Shown piece after piece: positions 37,057 to 49,582 of a stretch of DNA of 64,000 bases. Both the position numbers and the translations under genes were made by a program. A model generated the notes under the pieces. It worked only from the letters and a program-made list of their open reading frames with translations, was not told where the DNA came from and ran no database searches. How positions within the stretch are numbered: the first letter of the stretch is position 1; every line of letters starts with the position of its first letter. Origin of the DNA: Henricia sp. BOLD:AAB3569 (taxonomy: Eukaryota > Echinodermata > Asteroidea > Spinulosida > Echinasteridae); NCBI GenBank assembly GCA_037783545.1, contig JBBELK010000372.1, forward strand, positions 372,001 to 436,000. The letters are read 5' to 3'.

Positions 37057-37314
37057 GTCTTTCCACAGTAAAGGGGGCATTTTGGGACGGCCTAAAATGT
37101 AACACAAGTGCCTGTCCCGGTTACGAGCGTATATTAGAAATTTGTACACAGGGTTTTTAGAAAGGCATGTTGTCACACTATTTGTAACCCTTTTTGGGCC
37201 TAAGTTATCTCTTCAGAACAACTGAAACTTATTTCGTTTTATATTTTGAGACCAGACAAAGGTATTTTCTGGAAAATATGGTCCCAAAATGCCCCCTTTA
37301 CCGTGGAAAGACTC
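37057..37314. mobile_element. Foldback family 6, short left arm
   Basis: GTCTTTCCACAGTAAAGGGG at the left and CCCCCTTTACCGTGGAAAGA at the right, with most of the left arm deleted. It lies upstream of ANKIB1 exon 1. Confidence 0.82.
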
Positions 37315-37849
37315 AGCTACATGTAGATGCATCCATTTCTTAAACTGATAGCAAAAACCAATAATGCATACTAACGTACATATTAATATTATAGTAAATA
37401 TTAATTTGATTCAGCAATGCCAACACTACATGTACAGTTTTAGGAAATTATTGTAAAGTGCAAAAATTCATTAGACGTCTAGGAACAATTACCTTCAAGA
37501 AGAACACAATAGAATCTACCACTGCACAACCACCAGATAATATCTGCATTGGCTTCAGTGCTCACTAAACAAATTATCCAGCTGATGGTCTGTTATTTAT
37601 ATGGCAGTCGTCTAGACAACCACCTAGAGGGATTGCTAATTATAAATGTACACCTGTAAGCAGTAGCAGTGCCATGGGCTGCACTCCACATGTAATTGGT
37701 CGACTAAATATAAACAAATATGCTTTTTATTAGTCCTGTTTACATTCAACTTGGCTTTAACGAATCAAACCTCGTAATTTCCAAAATAGCGACTTGAATG
37801 CAACAGTAAACACAAGAGGTGGATTGAAAACGGCGGATCAGACCTGCGT

Positions 37850-38130
37850 CTGATTTAACACAAAATGGATATCATCATACAAATAGCGCATTTGATTACG
37901 TTCCCCAAGCCTACTCGCGCTAACATGAACATCGTTTGATTTATGTTTGACGTCATCATTCGCGCTTACTCGTGCCAGGCCGAAGTGAGCGACTCGCCCT
38001 GTCGGTTAGTTTGAGAAGTATCCCACGGTGCTCTGCAATATCATGGCGGCTAAAATGTGACTTGGGCCTGGCGCGTCGACTTAGGTTGTTGTGTTTTGAA
38101 GTTTTTGGTTAATGTTTTGAGTTGGCGGTC
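37850..38130 (-). promoter_or_regulatory. Candidate ANKIB1 upstream promoter region
   Basis: A locally CpG-rich stretch about 1.6 kb upstream of ANKIB1 coding exon 1, with TGACGTCA at 37,948-37,955 and an ATGGCGGC (YY1-like) block at about 38,043. The exon 1 acceptor implies a non-coding exon upstream, and this is the nearest promoter-like sequence. The YY1-like block reads on the plus strand, which weakens the case. Confidence 0.3.
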
Positions 38131-38569
38131 GGCAGCGAGGCGGTAGGCCATCAAAGTAGATGGCTTGGTTTTATTTATTTATTTATTTTTCGGGTGCAAT
38201 TTCATGCTATAGCAAGATAATTCAGATACAGCCTTGAGATCGTCATCTGCCTACCGCCTACAGCTCGATTCAGCACGAGACTCTTGGATGTAGGCCAAAT
38301 TTGTCACGAACTGCTAATAACAGGGTCTTTTTCATCGCGACAAAAACTCGGAAGCACAGTACGGTTACCGTTCATTTAATTTAGAGCTCACTGCGGTTGC
38401 TTGCTTCCTCCGTCTTAATCATCCTTCGCACGAAACCTTGATGTTTCCCCAAAATCAGAGTATTTTTGCCAAAGGTCAAGGTTCTCCAAGTCCTGACTAA
38501 AGCATTCTTTTTTTTGCCCCACTGCGCAGGTCCAACATCACCTGACAAGTAAGCACAGGTAAGCTTGGA

Positions 38570-38852
38570 GAACGGTAGTACTATTTACCGGAAAACACCG
38601 AAAAACACCGGAAAATACCAAAAAACACAGGAAAACATACTAAATACCGGAAAACACCAAAGAGAAAACACCAAAAAGAAAACACTAAATACCGGAAACA
38701 CCGGAATAACTCCCCAAAACATACCGAGAAAACAACAGAAAATATAGGCGAAAAACAACCCGGTATTTTTCTGGTGTTTGTTTTCCAGTGTTTTCCGGGT
38801 GTTTTCCAGTATTTAGTGTGTTTTCCGGTATTTAGTATGTTTTCCGGTATCA
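38570..38852. repeat. CCGGAAAACAC tandem array (copy 2)
   Basis: Starts with the same GTAGTACTATTTACCGGAAA and ends with TTTTCCGGTATTTAGTATG units; fewer inverted units than copy 1. It lies between the two genes. Confidence 0.88.
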
Positions 38853-39351
38853 CCCCTTGGAGAATGTAATCGAATGCACTGAAAGTTCTTTCAAAATACA
38901 CATGTACTTGTAGTCACAACTCCTCATGATTATTATTTCTTCTAAAACTTGTGCTTGAAATGTGGGTTTAACTTGGTTTTATCCCACAATAAATTACAAC
39001 ACACATCTATCAAATAACACAAAATCCAGTCTCACTCCTTCACAATTGTATTTTGAGCATGTATGTATATATAGAAAATATTCTGATGGAATTTCTGACA
39101 AATGGTTTAATAGCTATTTCTGGGTTCAAATGAGTCAGCAAACAAATGGGACACAGTACGGGCCAAGCTTATCTGATCATAATCCATGATTTCAAAGAAC
39201 ATGTACTGGGAAAAACCGATTAATATTTGGCTGCCATAGGATTTCATACAATAACCTTTTGTCTGCAAACCAGACAGATGTAATGTGTACATTGTGTGCA
39301 GTTTACAATGCTGAACAATAAATACAGAATGTACACAATGTCAACTACGGC

Positions 39352-39692
39352 CTGTCCGCATTGGACTTTTTTGGGGAAAACTTACCGAGACAATGGGTAC
39401 TTTTCCTATTTTAAATCCAGTGCGAACAGCCTAGGACGTTTTCCTCTCAGTAACTTTTCCCCCCCGAGTCTAGCGGTTACTTTTCCTGGCCAACTGCTGC
39501 CCACGAAAATTGACCAGGTAACTTTTCCCCAGACGATAAGTCCAATGCGGACACATCGATCCGGTAAAAGCGCTCTGGAAGCGTACGTCCGGGCTGTGAA
39601 GGTCATCCCGCTAAGGGACACTGCGCATGCTCTCCCATGGTCTCGGTAAATTTTCCCGTGTCAAAAAGTCCAAATGTCCAATGCGGACACAG
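39352..39692. mobile_element. Inverted-repeat element, TGTCCGCATTGGACT ends (copy 1)
   Basis: CTGTCCGCATTGGACTTTTT at the left; AAATGTCCAATGCGGACACA at the right. A second member with the same ends lies at 61,216-61,562. Confidence 0.85.
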
Positions 39693-40189
39693 CTTTATTG
39701 AGCCTGTGAAATAACTGAAATGTTGCCCATTATTTTTAATCAGGAAATAAAGGCAATTTTTTCAAAGTATTTCATGTATGTGTGAAGATGTTTTATATTC
39801 CATGTACGCATGTTCATATGTATGGATGTAAGACCCTTGCATAAAACTGTGCATTTTGCTTTTGGCTGGCTGCCCATCTCATCAAGCACAATTCCGTACT
39901 TGTGTAACAAACATCCGCAATTGCTGTACCTACATGAAGCAAGATAAAGGGCTTTCCGTGTATTTATAAAAGAAAATGGACAGGAAGTATAAATTTCCTG
40001 GAATTTTATCCCCATTACATTGTTATTCCTGCACAAATTCTAATTTTAAACTGCCTGATAATATGCACGATCATCCCATGCATGTATTTACTCATTCACT
40101 CCATGTTCCTAACTGGCATAAGAAAGATGTATGCTACATGCATTAGAAAATTCTAAGAAAGTTGTTTAGGACTAAACAAATCTATAGAC

Positions 40190-40678
40190 TTTTTAGCTCC
40201 GTCAAATACACTACGTTTTCCAAAAACAAAAAAAATCCATACGCATTTTACCGCTCTTGACGAGGTGTTTCAACACGACTTATTCTACATATGTAAATTC
40301 GTCTCGTCGTTCTCAGTCGGTCGTGTACGTACATGCACTCTATGGCTTGCGTTAAACTTTACTGGTTGTGCGCGCGACCAGTCCAGATGCACAGCATAAC
40401 CTATCTACGGGAAGTGTGCGAAGCCTGAATCATGCAGCCATGTAAACAGCACCTGTTTTGGACCGCCCAGATGCGAGCCAACTAAGTAAATCATTTGCAA
40501 ACGATCTATATAATTATATCTTCATGGATTATTTTCTGGTAATGTTCTGTCCTCTCGGGCGCAAACATTTTATTAGATAGTTGCTACCCATTCAATCTTT
40601 ACTTTGAAGAATGTTTTACTATTAACTCGTTGACTGACATATAATTGGGCCCTTGCAAATGATACAGTGGGCCTTTAA
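40190..40678. mobile_element. TTAA family 3, 5'-truncated neighbour copy
   Basis: Same interior blocks and right end (GTGGGCCTTTAA) as 40,805-41,334, in the same orientation about 130 bp away. Their divergence suggests an old tandem duplication or two insertions. Confidence 0.75.
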
Positions 40679-40804
40679 TTCTTTCAAAAAAACAACTTGC
40701 TCAACCAATTTGCCTTTTAGACATAAAAAGCTGTGTATAGCAGTAGATAAACATTATGCATGCAAAATATGGCATCCTTTGTACACATAAGTTACGTTGT
40801 GCCC

Positions 40805-41334
40805 TTAAAGGCCCTGTAGATGATCTGTTTTTGAGCGATTCTGCGAATAAAACCATTATAAATCAAAAGAAAGACATCAACAAACTCATCCTAAGAAATT
40901 TCAGCTTTGTTAAATGTACCACGTTTAAAAAAACCATGAAAATCCATATGCATTTTCCTGGTCTTGGCGGGGTGTTTCAAATATTCGTTCTCAGTTGATC
41001 GGGTACTATGTGGCTTGCGTCATGCACTCTGTGGCGCACATACTGCGTGTGCGCGCGATCCATAAAAATGCATCGAGTTGGAACACGCACACGGAGTACA
41101 CAGCGCCCATGCATTTTGGACCGCGTAGATGCGAACCAAAAATAAGTAAATCGTTTGCAAACGATCTAAATAATTTCATCTTTACGGATTATTTTCTGGT
41201 AAAATTATATCATTTTGAGCGAAAACCTTTCATTGGATAGTTGCTATTAATTCAATCTTTACTTTCAGAACTTTTCCCCTGTAAACTCGTCGATTACTTT
41301 TTGGGTCATTGCAAATGATCCACTGGGCCTTTAA
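40805..41334. mobile_element. TTAA-flanked element, family 3 (full copy)
   Basis: Ends TTAAAGGCCC and GGGCCTTTAA, 530 bp. The interior is shared with the adjacent 5'-truncated copy at about 40,190-40,678, for example GCAAACGATCTA and GGATTATTTTCTGGTAA. Confidence 0.8.
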
Positions 41335-43104
41335 GGTACGTTATGTATAATATGCATCATGTTTGTGTAATAGCATTTTGTGTATAACATGCTATGTAAG
41401 AATTCTACTTGGTATGACTCAGTGTGAGTGTGTATGTAAATGCATAATATGTACTGGTCAACTGTATGGTACATCTGCACAATTTAAATACACATGTAGA
41501 CTCTTTGCACCAGCGGCCATGACAGGGGGCAGGTCTTCATATTTAAATGATATGACAACAGATCCACAAAGTGCCTACGCATGCATGACACACGGTGACA
41601 ATGTGCCCGTCGGCATCAAATTAGTCAGCGATTATTTTTGAGACCCGTGTGTAGCTCTGATGACATTACAACCAAATAAATGAAAGTTGCATGAGAAGAA
41701 CATGTTAAAACTTGCAAAGTAATCCCGACTGTCACAGCCAACTTGAATGAAATAAAACTGAATGCGACACACATGTTATTTTTTCTTTAGCTAATCAGCG
41801 TGGAGCGTGATCGAATTCCATCCCTCACGCGTAATCAAGAGACAAATGCCTTTCCTTAATCAACAACAAATGAAAACTAAAGTGAACCTGTTTGTTTACC
41901 TTCTACTGATGTTAATACACACACCCAGTTTATCACATGTTGAAATTGACTTTACAGTTTTATGCGGAGGTTGTTTTCATGCGCGAGGGACAGATAATCA
42001 ATAAAATTGACAAAAAAATCCATTTTTTTTCATGCATTTTCAACTATTTCTAGAAAATTTGATGGCACAGTATGGCCAGTTAAATTTATTCTGTTAATTT
42101 TTGTAATATGATTGTAAAATATGGACATTTCTTTACAGATTGAGGTATTATTTTGATTAATTTAAGAAATTTTGGATCACGCTCTGTGCTAAATAATCAT
42201 GCCATGGTGTCATCATCTCATCGAATCATGCGTGACATGAGCATGGTTGCCACATTCTTGTGTGGAGTTTCCGCTTGTTTAGCGATACTCGCACAACTTG
42301 TTCAGTTTTGTGACCTGAGCGTTACTCTTCTGCGTGACGCAGTGTGTTTTGTCGCAGCGCATAGCGAGCACACCCTCTTATTCGTAGTTATTCCACTGTA
42401 CTGCGGCATGACGTCATGTCTAATCACTGATAGACAAATTCTCCGTACAAAATCTAACTAAAAATAAATGTCTGACAATTTTTCTTCTGTTTCGAAGATT
42501 CATCGGGGAAAAACTGATCATTGCACAGAATTATTGAGAGGAGAACGACCTCCATGGTATGTTTTTCAAAGTTTGATTTTGACTTTAACGCGAGATTTCT
42601 GACACGTGTAAACCAACTAAAGTAGAGAAGCCAACACTGATGTGATGGTCAGCGGCTATTTTTTTCAAAGGACTTAAAGTGACGTCTTCCCAGTCCAAAA
42701 GTTACCGTAAAGGAGTCACCTTTAGCCTTCTTCTTAAAGTAGGCCTTCAGCAGAGGTACTTTTGAAATATGTTGGAATTTAATGATCTGCTAAAATATTT
42801 ATTCGGGAACTTCGATCATTACGTGCGTGTCACGCTAGAAATTCGTAACGGTCTCAAAATCAGACAGAAAATTGCACTTTTTCCAAAAAGGTAAGTAAGT
42901 TATTACACCTCGGCTTGAACTTCAATACCTATTTGTTCCTCAGATGTCGTGTCAAGTGTATTTGTGGCCATTTTGAGGGTAAAAACTGTTGCTTTTTTGG
43001 GGCGTGTGAGAGCTGGAAATTAATAAATACTTTTTAACCCAGATTCCCTTGTACCCTACGATATTTGTAGGCGTCCAAGTTACTCGGACTACTTGAAAAG
43101 ACGG

Positions 43105-43492
43105 TATTTTTTCGTATACATTGAACAAAGATATTAAGGACATTACCTCCTGGAATCAACAGATTAAATCCAATTCTAATAATATACTTTCCACATGCAC
43201 TTTTGTCGCAAATGTTGTTTTCTTAAAGAAAAATCACATTTTCTCCTTGAATTGCATTCAGTTAGTGCACAAGATGAACAATTTACGAGTGCATGCAGCG
43301 CCCTCTATTGTCGCGCTTACGCACGAAGCACTCGCATCTTGATTTTTTCCATTACTCTCTGCAGTAATTTTATCAATTATTTATCTCAGAAATGTAACAT
43401 TTCCGACAGAAGTGCAAATGGGAAGTACAATTGGATGATCTGTTGATTCCAGGAGATAATTTCCTTAAAATCTTTGTTCAATGTATATGTTG
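43105..43492. mobile_element. Foldback element with ~100-bp arms
   Basis: ATTGAACAAAGATATTAAGG and CTGGAATCAACAGAT mirror ATCTGTTGATTCCAG and CCTTAAAATCTTTGTTCAAT. Confidence 0.82.
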
Positions 43493-44149
43493 GGCGCAAT
43501 CTTCATGCTCACGCAAATTTTGAATTTGCGCAAGCAGATCTATTTAAAACCTGCGCGCAAATTTTGAGCTGGAGGTACTGAATCAGACAGATTGCGCGCC
43601 GAAATTAAAACTGCGCTTGGGCATTCGCTTACGTCACGTGCTCTCTGACAGTTAGACTGGTTCCCGCTCCACATATTTCACATACTAAATATGAGGACCG
43701 GCTACTGTGGTGTTTAAAATAGCACTGAGCATTACGTCATGCATTTATTTTGAGGAGCGCATAACCGTTAATTTTCAAAGCGCTACGGCACGAGTGTATA
43801 ACAATTTGAAAAGGTGTTATTCCATATTTGGCAAATAAAACATAGCATCAAAAATCGAATTCAAACCTTGTCTGCATATCATCGTAAAATAAACACGCTG
43901 CGAAACACTGACGAATCGTACCCGACGATTAACGATAATGTCCGGACGTGCATTTGGGTACCTTCGGAAAAAGGAGGAAAACTTCGGAAAAAGGAGGAAT
44001 TCCTCCTGTTTCAATATGGCGGACTAATATGTATACTGGATATGATGCAGGATTGCACCGACAATCACCAAGAGAGGGCGCCATACATGGAGAATCGTCT
44101 CGCACCGGACAACGGGGAAAAAACGTGCTACTCACTCTATTTATCGTCC

Positions 44150-44640
44150 TGCTGGATTCTTTACTTGTCTGTTGTATTTCAGTAGTCAATGAAGAAAGAA
44201 GCACATATAAATGAATTTTTTGCACAAAACTTCTGATCTCAACCAAATCTTAACCATTCGCGGACGTTAGGTGGCACACTAGCCTTTGTCTGGTTCCCAG
44301 ACCTAAAGTTTCTGATTATTCAGTCACCGCTACCAACTCGACCGTTTACCATTACCAACTCGACTCAAACTAACTCGACCGCTGTGCGTACTCAATGCAC
44401 AACGATCGAGTTGGTTTAACGGTGAGTTGGGATACGGCCCTTACGGGAACCCGTCTAGGCCTAGCCTAGGCCCCTAATTATGAGTTCACAAATTTTATAA
44501 GCTTTGTGCGGGAGGAGAGTGCGAGGCAGATCAGCCCAAGATTTGGCCGAGATCGGAAGATGTGTGCAAAAAAATTCATTTGGATGTGCTTCTTTCTTCG
44601 TGGTTGACTACTGAAATACAACAGACAAGTAAAGAAATTA
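44150..44640. repeat. Inverted pair of ~75-bp sequences
   Basis: GGATTCTTTACTTGTCTGTT and ATGAAGAAAGAAGCACAT (44,150-44,226) are mirrored at 44,563-44,640 (ATGTGCTTCTTTCTTCGT, AACAGACAAGTAAAGAAA), with about 340 bp between. Confidence 0.8.
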
Positions 44641-45289
44641 AGAATGCATTCGAAAATTAATATTACTTGTGATGTACCGTCCGGCTGCTTACCTGCTCAA
44701 AAGAAGTAGATGATCACAACACAACACAGCAGCAACGCCGTGTGCTAAACAGCTGCAGACAACAAAGGAAATGTGCCCGGTATGTGGCGTGCAGGTTTTG
44801 AGTTACATTAAAACCCACCTGGCGATGTTTTGATTCGTCATTTCATTGTTCTCTTCCGCAGCTGAACCTTAACCAAAACATTACCCCCTGCTCTGTAAAT
44901 ATAATTTGCCATGACCTTAAACCCCGCTGGTAATCAAAACCCAGACGAGTGTAATAGAATGGGCTTTGCCGAAATGATGACGGAAACCAGTTAAAGTAGG
45001 TCACTCGGTCAAGGCATTGAAGGTATATTGAGGGCGCTATTTACATTTACTGGTCGAATGTTTTTGAGGGGCGGGGCGCCATATTTTTTTCCGTACCGCT
45101 GTTTAGCGAACATTGCTTCTGATTGGTTTAACCCCCATGCATATGTTGCATACTGATGTGTTTCGTTGATTAACAACCTCAACATAACCCCACACCATAC
45201 CACACTCTTTCCTCAATTAATAGTGAAAAAAATTAATACGACTCTAAGGAGATTCGATCCTGCCATCTCTCGATTGATAGCACTACGTC

Positions 45290-45447
45290 TTAAGCGGGCC
45301 TCCCACTGTGCGATTTTGGCCACGAATTAGGTTCGATTAGCTACGATTTGGTACGACTGTCCATAGACTCTACACACAATCGTAGCAAATCGTAGCTAAT
45401 CGTACCCAATTCGTGGTAAAACTCGCACAGTGGGAGGCCTGCTTTAA
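45290..45447. mobile_element. TTAA-flanked short palindrome, family 4
   Basis: Ends TTAAGCGGGCCTCCCACTG and CAGTGGGAGGCCTGCTTTAA around an ACGATTTG/CAAATCGT inverted core. A 158-bp near-palindrome with TTAA at both ends. Confidence 0.85.
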
Positions 45448-45894
45448 CCACTAGACTACCAAACGACTCGACAAATCCTTAAATATGAATATTCATTTAC
45501 AATGCACCAATCAAACGCCTCGATGAAGCCCCATAGCCAATATGTGGTACGAAAAAAAATATCGCGGGCGGGGCATGTTCGTGGGGCGGGGTCGCCATAT
45601 TACGATGCCCCGAGCAAGACACAGAGACGTAGCAACCGAGAGGTATGAAGTATGAAAATATAATACGTTGTTCACCATGCTTCTTATGAAACCGATTTCA
45701 GAAACGCGATTTTTGTTATGGGTGTCAAAATATATAGGTTTTCACTGTTTTCTGACATTCTGGGGAGCCATAATGTGATCCAGAAAAGTATTTGGGGCGG
45801 GGCGTACTCTGGCTCTGGGCGGGACGGTGTGTACTACATGGTGTCATTACTTCTCTCTAAAGCTTTTTTTATGACGTCATTGTAAAGGGGAAAT

Positions 45895-46062
45895 AGACTA
45901 CTAAAGTGTGACGTCAGTTGCCATGGTAATTGGGTCTAAACATTCGCTGGTAATCTGAAACGTCCATTGCTAAAGCGCAGGGAAACAGTCTACTGGTTTT
46001 AGTGTAGACCCCCAAACCATGGCAACACACAAAGGGTGACGTTTTCACTTTAGTGCTCTATT
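45895..46062. repeat. Dispersed repeat family 10 (copy 2)
   Basis: AGACTACTAAAGTGTGACGT through GGGTGACGTTTTCACTTTAG. The ends AGACTACTAAAGTGTGACGT and ACGTTTTCACTTTAGTG are imperfect inverted repeats. Confidence 0.8.
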
Positions 46063-46107
46063 GGCCCACCTTTTGGGCGGGGTAGGGGTGAGATAAAGAG
46101 TTCTAAA

Positions 46108-46320
46108 GAAGGATCACCGTGGCCGAGCGGTGTGTATGGTTCACTGACTCGCAACGGTAAGGTGAAAATTGGTCTTGCGGGTTCGATACCCGGTCGTGGT
46201 AGCTATACCCTTGAGCAAGGAATTTAACTACAATTGATTCATCCTTCGGAGGGGATGAAATCCAGCAGTACATAGTCACGGATCACGGCACACGTCGGCT
46301 CCCCATATTAAAAACATGAA
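46108..46320 (+). mobile_element. tRNA-derived SINE (Leu/Ser-type head)
   Basis: ACCGTGGCCGAGCGG with TTGCGGGTTCGATACCCGG form tRNA A and B boxes. They are followed by TATACCCTTGAGCAAGGAAT and the CCATCCTTCGGA-like block shared with the copies at 52.1 and 63.6 kb. It lies in the intergenic interval. Confidence 0.7.
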
Positions 46321-46379
46321 CACATTACGTAATCACCGTTTATGTGAGAGGGTAGTGTTGTTTAGTGGTTGAATTAATT

Positions 46380-46815
46380 AACCGTCCTGAGATTTAGCCG
46401 GCTGCTATTCGTCCATGTACAAATTTAAGTCGTATCCTTGTCCTATGCATAAACTTTCTGGCAGGAAATTTAGCCGGCTACTAACTACACGCGCAGTTAT
46501 GGGCTGGGTGATTTAGCCGGCTGCCACTGACTCGTGTACAAATTTAAGCCGTACCATTTTATATGCAGCCATAAACCTTTACATAAACCATATGACAGGA
46601 AATTTAGCCGGCTATCTAAATTAACTATACGTCACCACGCGTCGTCCAACGATGAGCTAGGCGATTTAGCCGGCTACCTAAATCAACTACGTCACCACGC
46701 GTCGTCCAACGATGAGCTAGGCGATTTAGCCGGCTACCATTGACTCGTGTACAAATTTAAGCCGTGTCCTTGTCTTATGCACAAAGCTTAATGCAGGAGA
46801 TTTAGCCGACTACCT
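46380..46815. repeat. Tandem array around GATTTAGCCGGCTACC
   Basis: About eight copies of (G)ATTTAGCCGGCTRCC alternating with GTACAAATTTAAGCCGTA and GTCACCACGCGTCGTCCAAC spacers, giving higher-order units of about 60-110 bp. One unit is duplicated exactly at about 46,625-46,740. Confidence 0.88.
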
Positions 46816-46852
46816 AATACGTCATCACGCGCCGTCTTCATCGATATCACTT

Positions 46853-47315
46853 GGGCTGCGTTCGGGCGTGTTAACACGAGTATACTCCTGCGCGCGCGAA
46901 CGGCAAGAATAACGACACTCGAGTCGGGGAGAGTATGCTCTCGCCACTCCCCGACAAATGGGGAGTGTGCTCGTACTCCTGACGAGTGTCATGTGATTTG
47001 TATGAAGATGGCGGAATATGGGTGTGTTTTGTTGGTGAATTTGCTCAACGTGTCAACTCGATAACTAAAACAACAACTTACTAAGGTTTGTTTTGGACGG
47101 CATCAACTTTCTCAAGACTTACGGCCTGTATTTCCTCAGTTTCTTGCGAGCAGTGAAACGGATTTTTTTGTGCAGTGATGGCAAGAGACGGCCATCTTCA
47201 ATGATTGCCATTCGCGCACGCGGACTGCGGATTTGGCGTTCGCATGATATGACCCGAGTGCAATGCGCACGCATTACTCCCGAGTAACGAGAACTGCACG
47301 CCCGAACGCAGCCCT
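46853..47315. mobile_element. ~460-bp element with GGGCTGCGTTCGGGCGTG ends
   Basis: GGGCTGCGTTCGGGCGTG at the left, CACGCCCGAACGCAGCCC at the right: perfect 18-bp terminal inverted repeats. The interior has a CTCCCCGACAAATGGGGAG hairpin and ACTCGAGTCG/ACTCCTGACGAGTG blocks. Confidence 0.88.
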
Positions 47316-47351
47316 GGATGCGGCAACGACCTCTAAATTTGAAGCCACCGT

Positions 47352-47465
47352 CCGCAAACACAACGCCTTGCCTAGACTGGTCATACTGTCTTCACTAGTC
47401 TACATGTGTTAAGTGGAATGCAAGTGATCGCATTGATCGGGGAGCAGTCTAGGCAAAGCATTGTT
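47352..47465. mobile_element. Short inverted-repeat element
   Basis: ACAACGCCTTGCCTAGACTG mirrors CAGTCTAGGCAAAGCATTGT. Confidence 0.75.
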
Positions 47466-47502
47466 TGGGAGTACAATGGCGGCCGGCGCATGGCTTCAAT
47501 AG

Positions 47503-47668
47503 ACTTCTAATAGTGAAAACGTCATCCTTTGTGTGTTACCAAGGTTACTGGGTCTACACTAAAACCAGTGAACTGATTCCCCGCGCTTTACCAACGGTCG
47601 TTTCAGATTACCAGCGAATGTTTAGACCCAATTACCATGGCAACGACGTCACACTTTAGTAGTCTAAA
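47503..47668. repeat. Dispersed repeat family 10 (copy 3, inverted)
   Basis: ATAGTGAAAACGTCATCCTT through GACGTCACACTTTAGTAGTC. Confidence 0.8.
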
Positions 47669-47732
47669 TAGCCAACTTGCTATTGTATATTCATCAAGTG
47701 ATTTATATATCGATGGCTGTCCTACGTTGGGC

Positions 47733-47840
47733 TGGGCGATTTAGCCGGCTACCATTGACGCATGTGCATATTTAAGCCGTATCCTTATCTTATGCACAAA
47801 ATATATGGCAGGAAATTTAGCTGGCTACCATACTAAGTCA
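47733..47840. repeat. Detached part of the GATTTAGCCGGCTACC array
   Basis: GATTTAGCCGGCTACCATTG, then TTTAAGCCGTATCCTTATCT and GGAAATTTAGCTGGCTACC. It is separated from the main array by two or three inserted elements (46,853-47,668). Confidence 0.85.
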
Positions 47841-48224
47841 TAACGTGTCTCTAAAACATGATCGCGAAAATACGGCCCAAGACGTGACGTGATACAGTTA
47901 ATCTAAAGCGACGTGATACAGTTAATCTAAATGCATGAGCTTGAAACGGTCATTCAAGATTGTTGATAATAACTTAAAGCCACAGTTTTTCTTTTGTTTT
48001 GTTTTGTGGCGGGTTTTCTGTTTAAAATGTTTAGAGTTAGCAGTGTTTTCGTCGTTTGCGGTGAAACTTTATGCACGACGTTTTTTACTTGTCTTTAGAT
48101 GTATTTCAATACGATCCCTCCAAGGAACCGCTGCAGTGTCGCACCTGCCGTAAAACAGCATAGCGCCCCCTATCGCAGCCGCCGTTCTTCCATCGGTCAC
48201 CCCGCCCTCTGCGTTAAGCAGTCC

Positions 48225-48275
48225 ACACGGCGGCGTGACGTCAAGCCACGGAATATCTTCACTATATATGGGAAT
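48225..48275 (+). promoter_or_regulatory. CRE-like site next to a TATA-like sequence
   Basis: TGACGTCA at about 48,237 is followed about 20 bp downstream by CACTATATATGGG in a GC-rich setting. It resembles a core promoter, but no recognisable coding exon follows on either strand. Confidence 0.2.
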
Positions 48276-49472
48276 GGAATTGGAGGAGGCCCTGGTCGGC
48301 TTGGCCTGACACTGTAGCACGGAACAGCTGTGTGCCCCTGGATCGGGCCTGCCAAATATGGCCGATGGTTATGATGATTACAAGCTTTTGGATGTCCCGA
48401 ACTTACTCCCTTGACTTTGGATGACACACGTCTCGTCTGTTATCTAATGACCGAGTCACCTAACCAGTATACTAAATTTATTTTCTGACGCATTGAGTAA
48501 AATAACCCACTGCAGCATCCAGTAGAGTAGCGGTTGAACGCGAGGAGGCATGTGTAACTTCTTTCCATCCAGCAATCGGCACTGCACAAGCTCTCTGAAA
48601 AAAAGTCATTGAAATAAATTTTCACTCGATGTCTTTTTGTACCGTACCAATAATCAGATAATCTATCGGCCAAAATGCATGGTTGACCCGGCCCTATTCG
48701 CCCTTCTAAAGCCACGCCCATTTACGCCCATTCCGATCAAAGCTGAAGAAAACTTACAGATGACTAAAAAGATTTTCAGAAGTCTAAACACACTCGAATC
48801 TTGCCAAACTTCAAGTGGTACATAACTTTGCAAGTGATTCTTTACCGATCGGAGCTGACTCGCAAAACGTTACTGGCGATTTTCTCTTTGCAAGTATATT
48901 TTTTTTCGGGATGTGGCATTGCACCACTGAAATAATTACCAAACATGGTGTGAAGGAAACATCTAAAACATGACAATATTCATATCGTTTTTAAATTGGT
49001 CTCATTTTGTGTGACGTGCGACTAGTGTCACCTTATCTTTATAAGGATGCCGTATAGAAGTAAATTACGCTGCTTTTCTATCCGGAGATTGCATATACGG
49101 CATAACCAATGTGACATAGCACATCTTCAGTCATTACCTTAAACAAAATCTATATCTAAAAATAACTCCACGGGAATCGGTCACCAATGCAGGGAATACC
49201 CTCCCAAGGGGCTCAAGCCATTTTTAGACGGACCAAAGCCATATAATCCCGAAATAGCTCAAACGGAATCAACCACGTGACCACTAAGCCACCAAGCCTC
49301 GTCGGCGGTTGAATTACTACACCACTGTTGCGATTTTGGGATTTTGTCGAATTTTATAGTTGTCGTGATTTCACTCACATTTATTAAGTTGTCTCAAAAT
49401 TAGCTATTTTTGGGCTGGTCCTGAAAGCAGAGGAAGTTACATATTGCGAACGAATTGCAGATTATGTATCTC

Positions 49473-49582
49473 AGGGGCCGTCCAAAGTTGTCAACATTTT
49501 CACGGTTCTGCAGAGCGTAGTTTTTCAAGACCCAATCCCCCGAAAAGTTTTGTCACTACCGTGCAATGTCAACATTTTACAA
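49473..49582. mobile_element. Inverted-repeat family 8, partial copy
   Basis: GGGGCCGTCCAAAGTTGTCA, then TTTTGTCACTACCGTGCAAT and ACATTTTACAATGCA. Confidence 0.7.

Noticed and set aside
43814-44246. Overlapping 105-123 aa frames on both strands
   Set aside because: They overlap an inverted repeat (44,150-44,640) and show no recognisable domain or splice context.
46110-46205. tRNA-Ser/Leu gene
   Set aside because: A and B boxes are present, but the sequence continues into the shared SINE body and the arms do not all pair.
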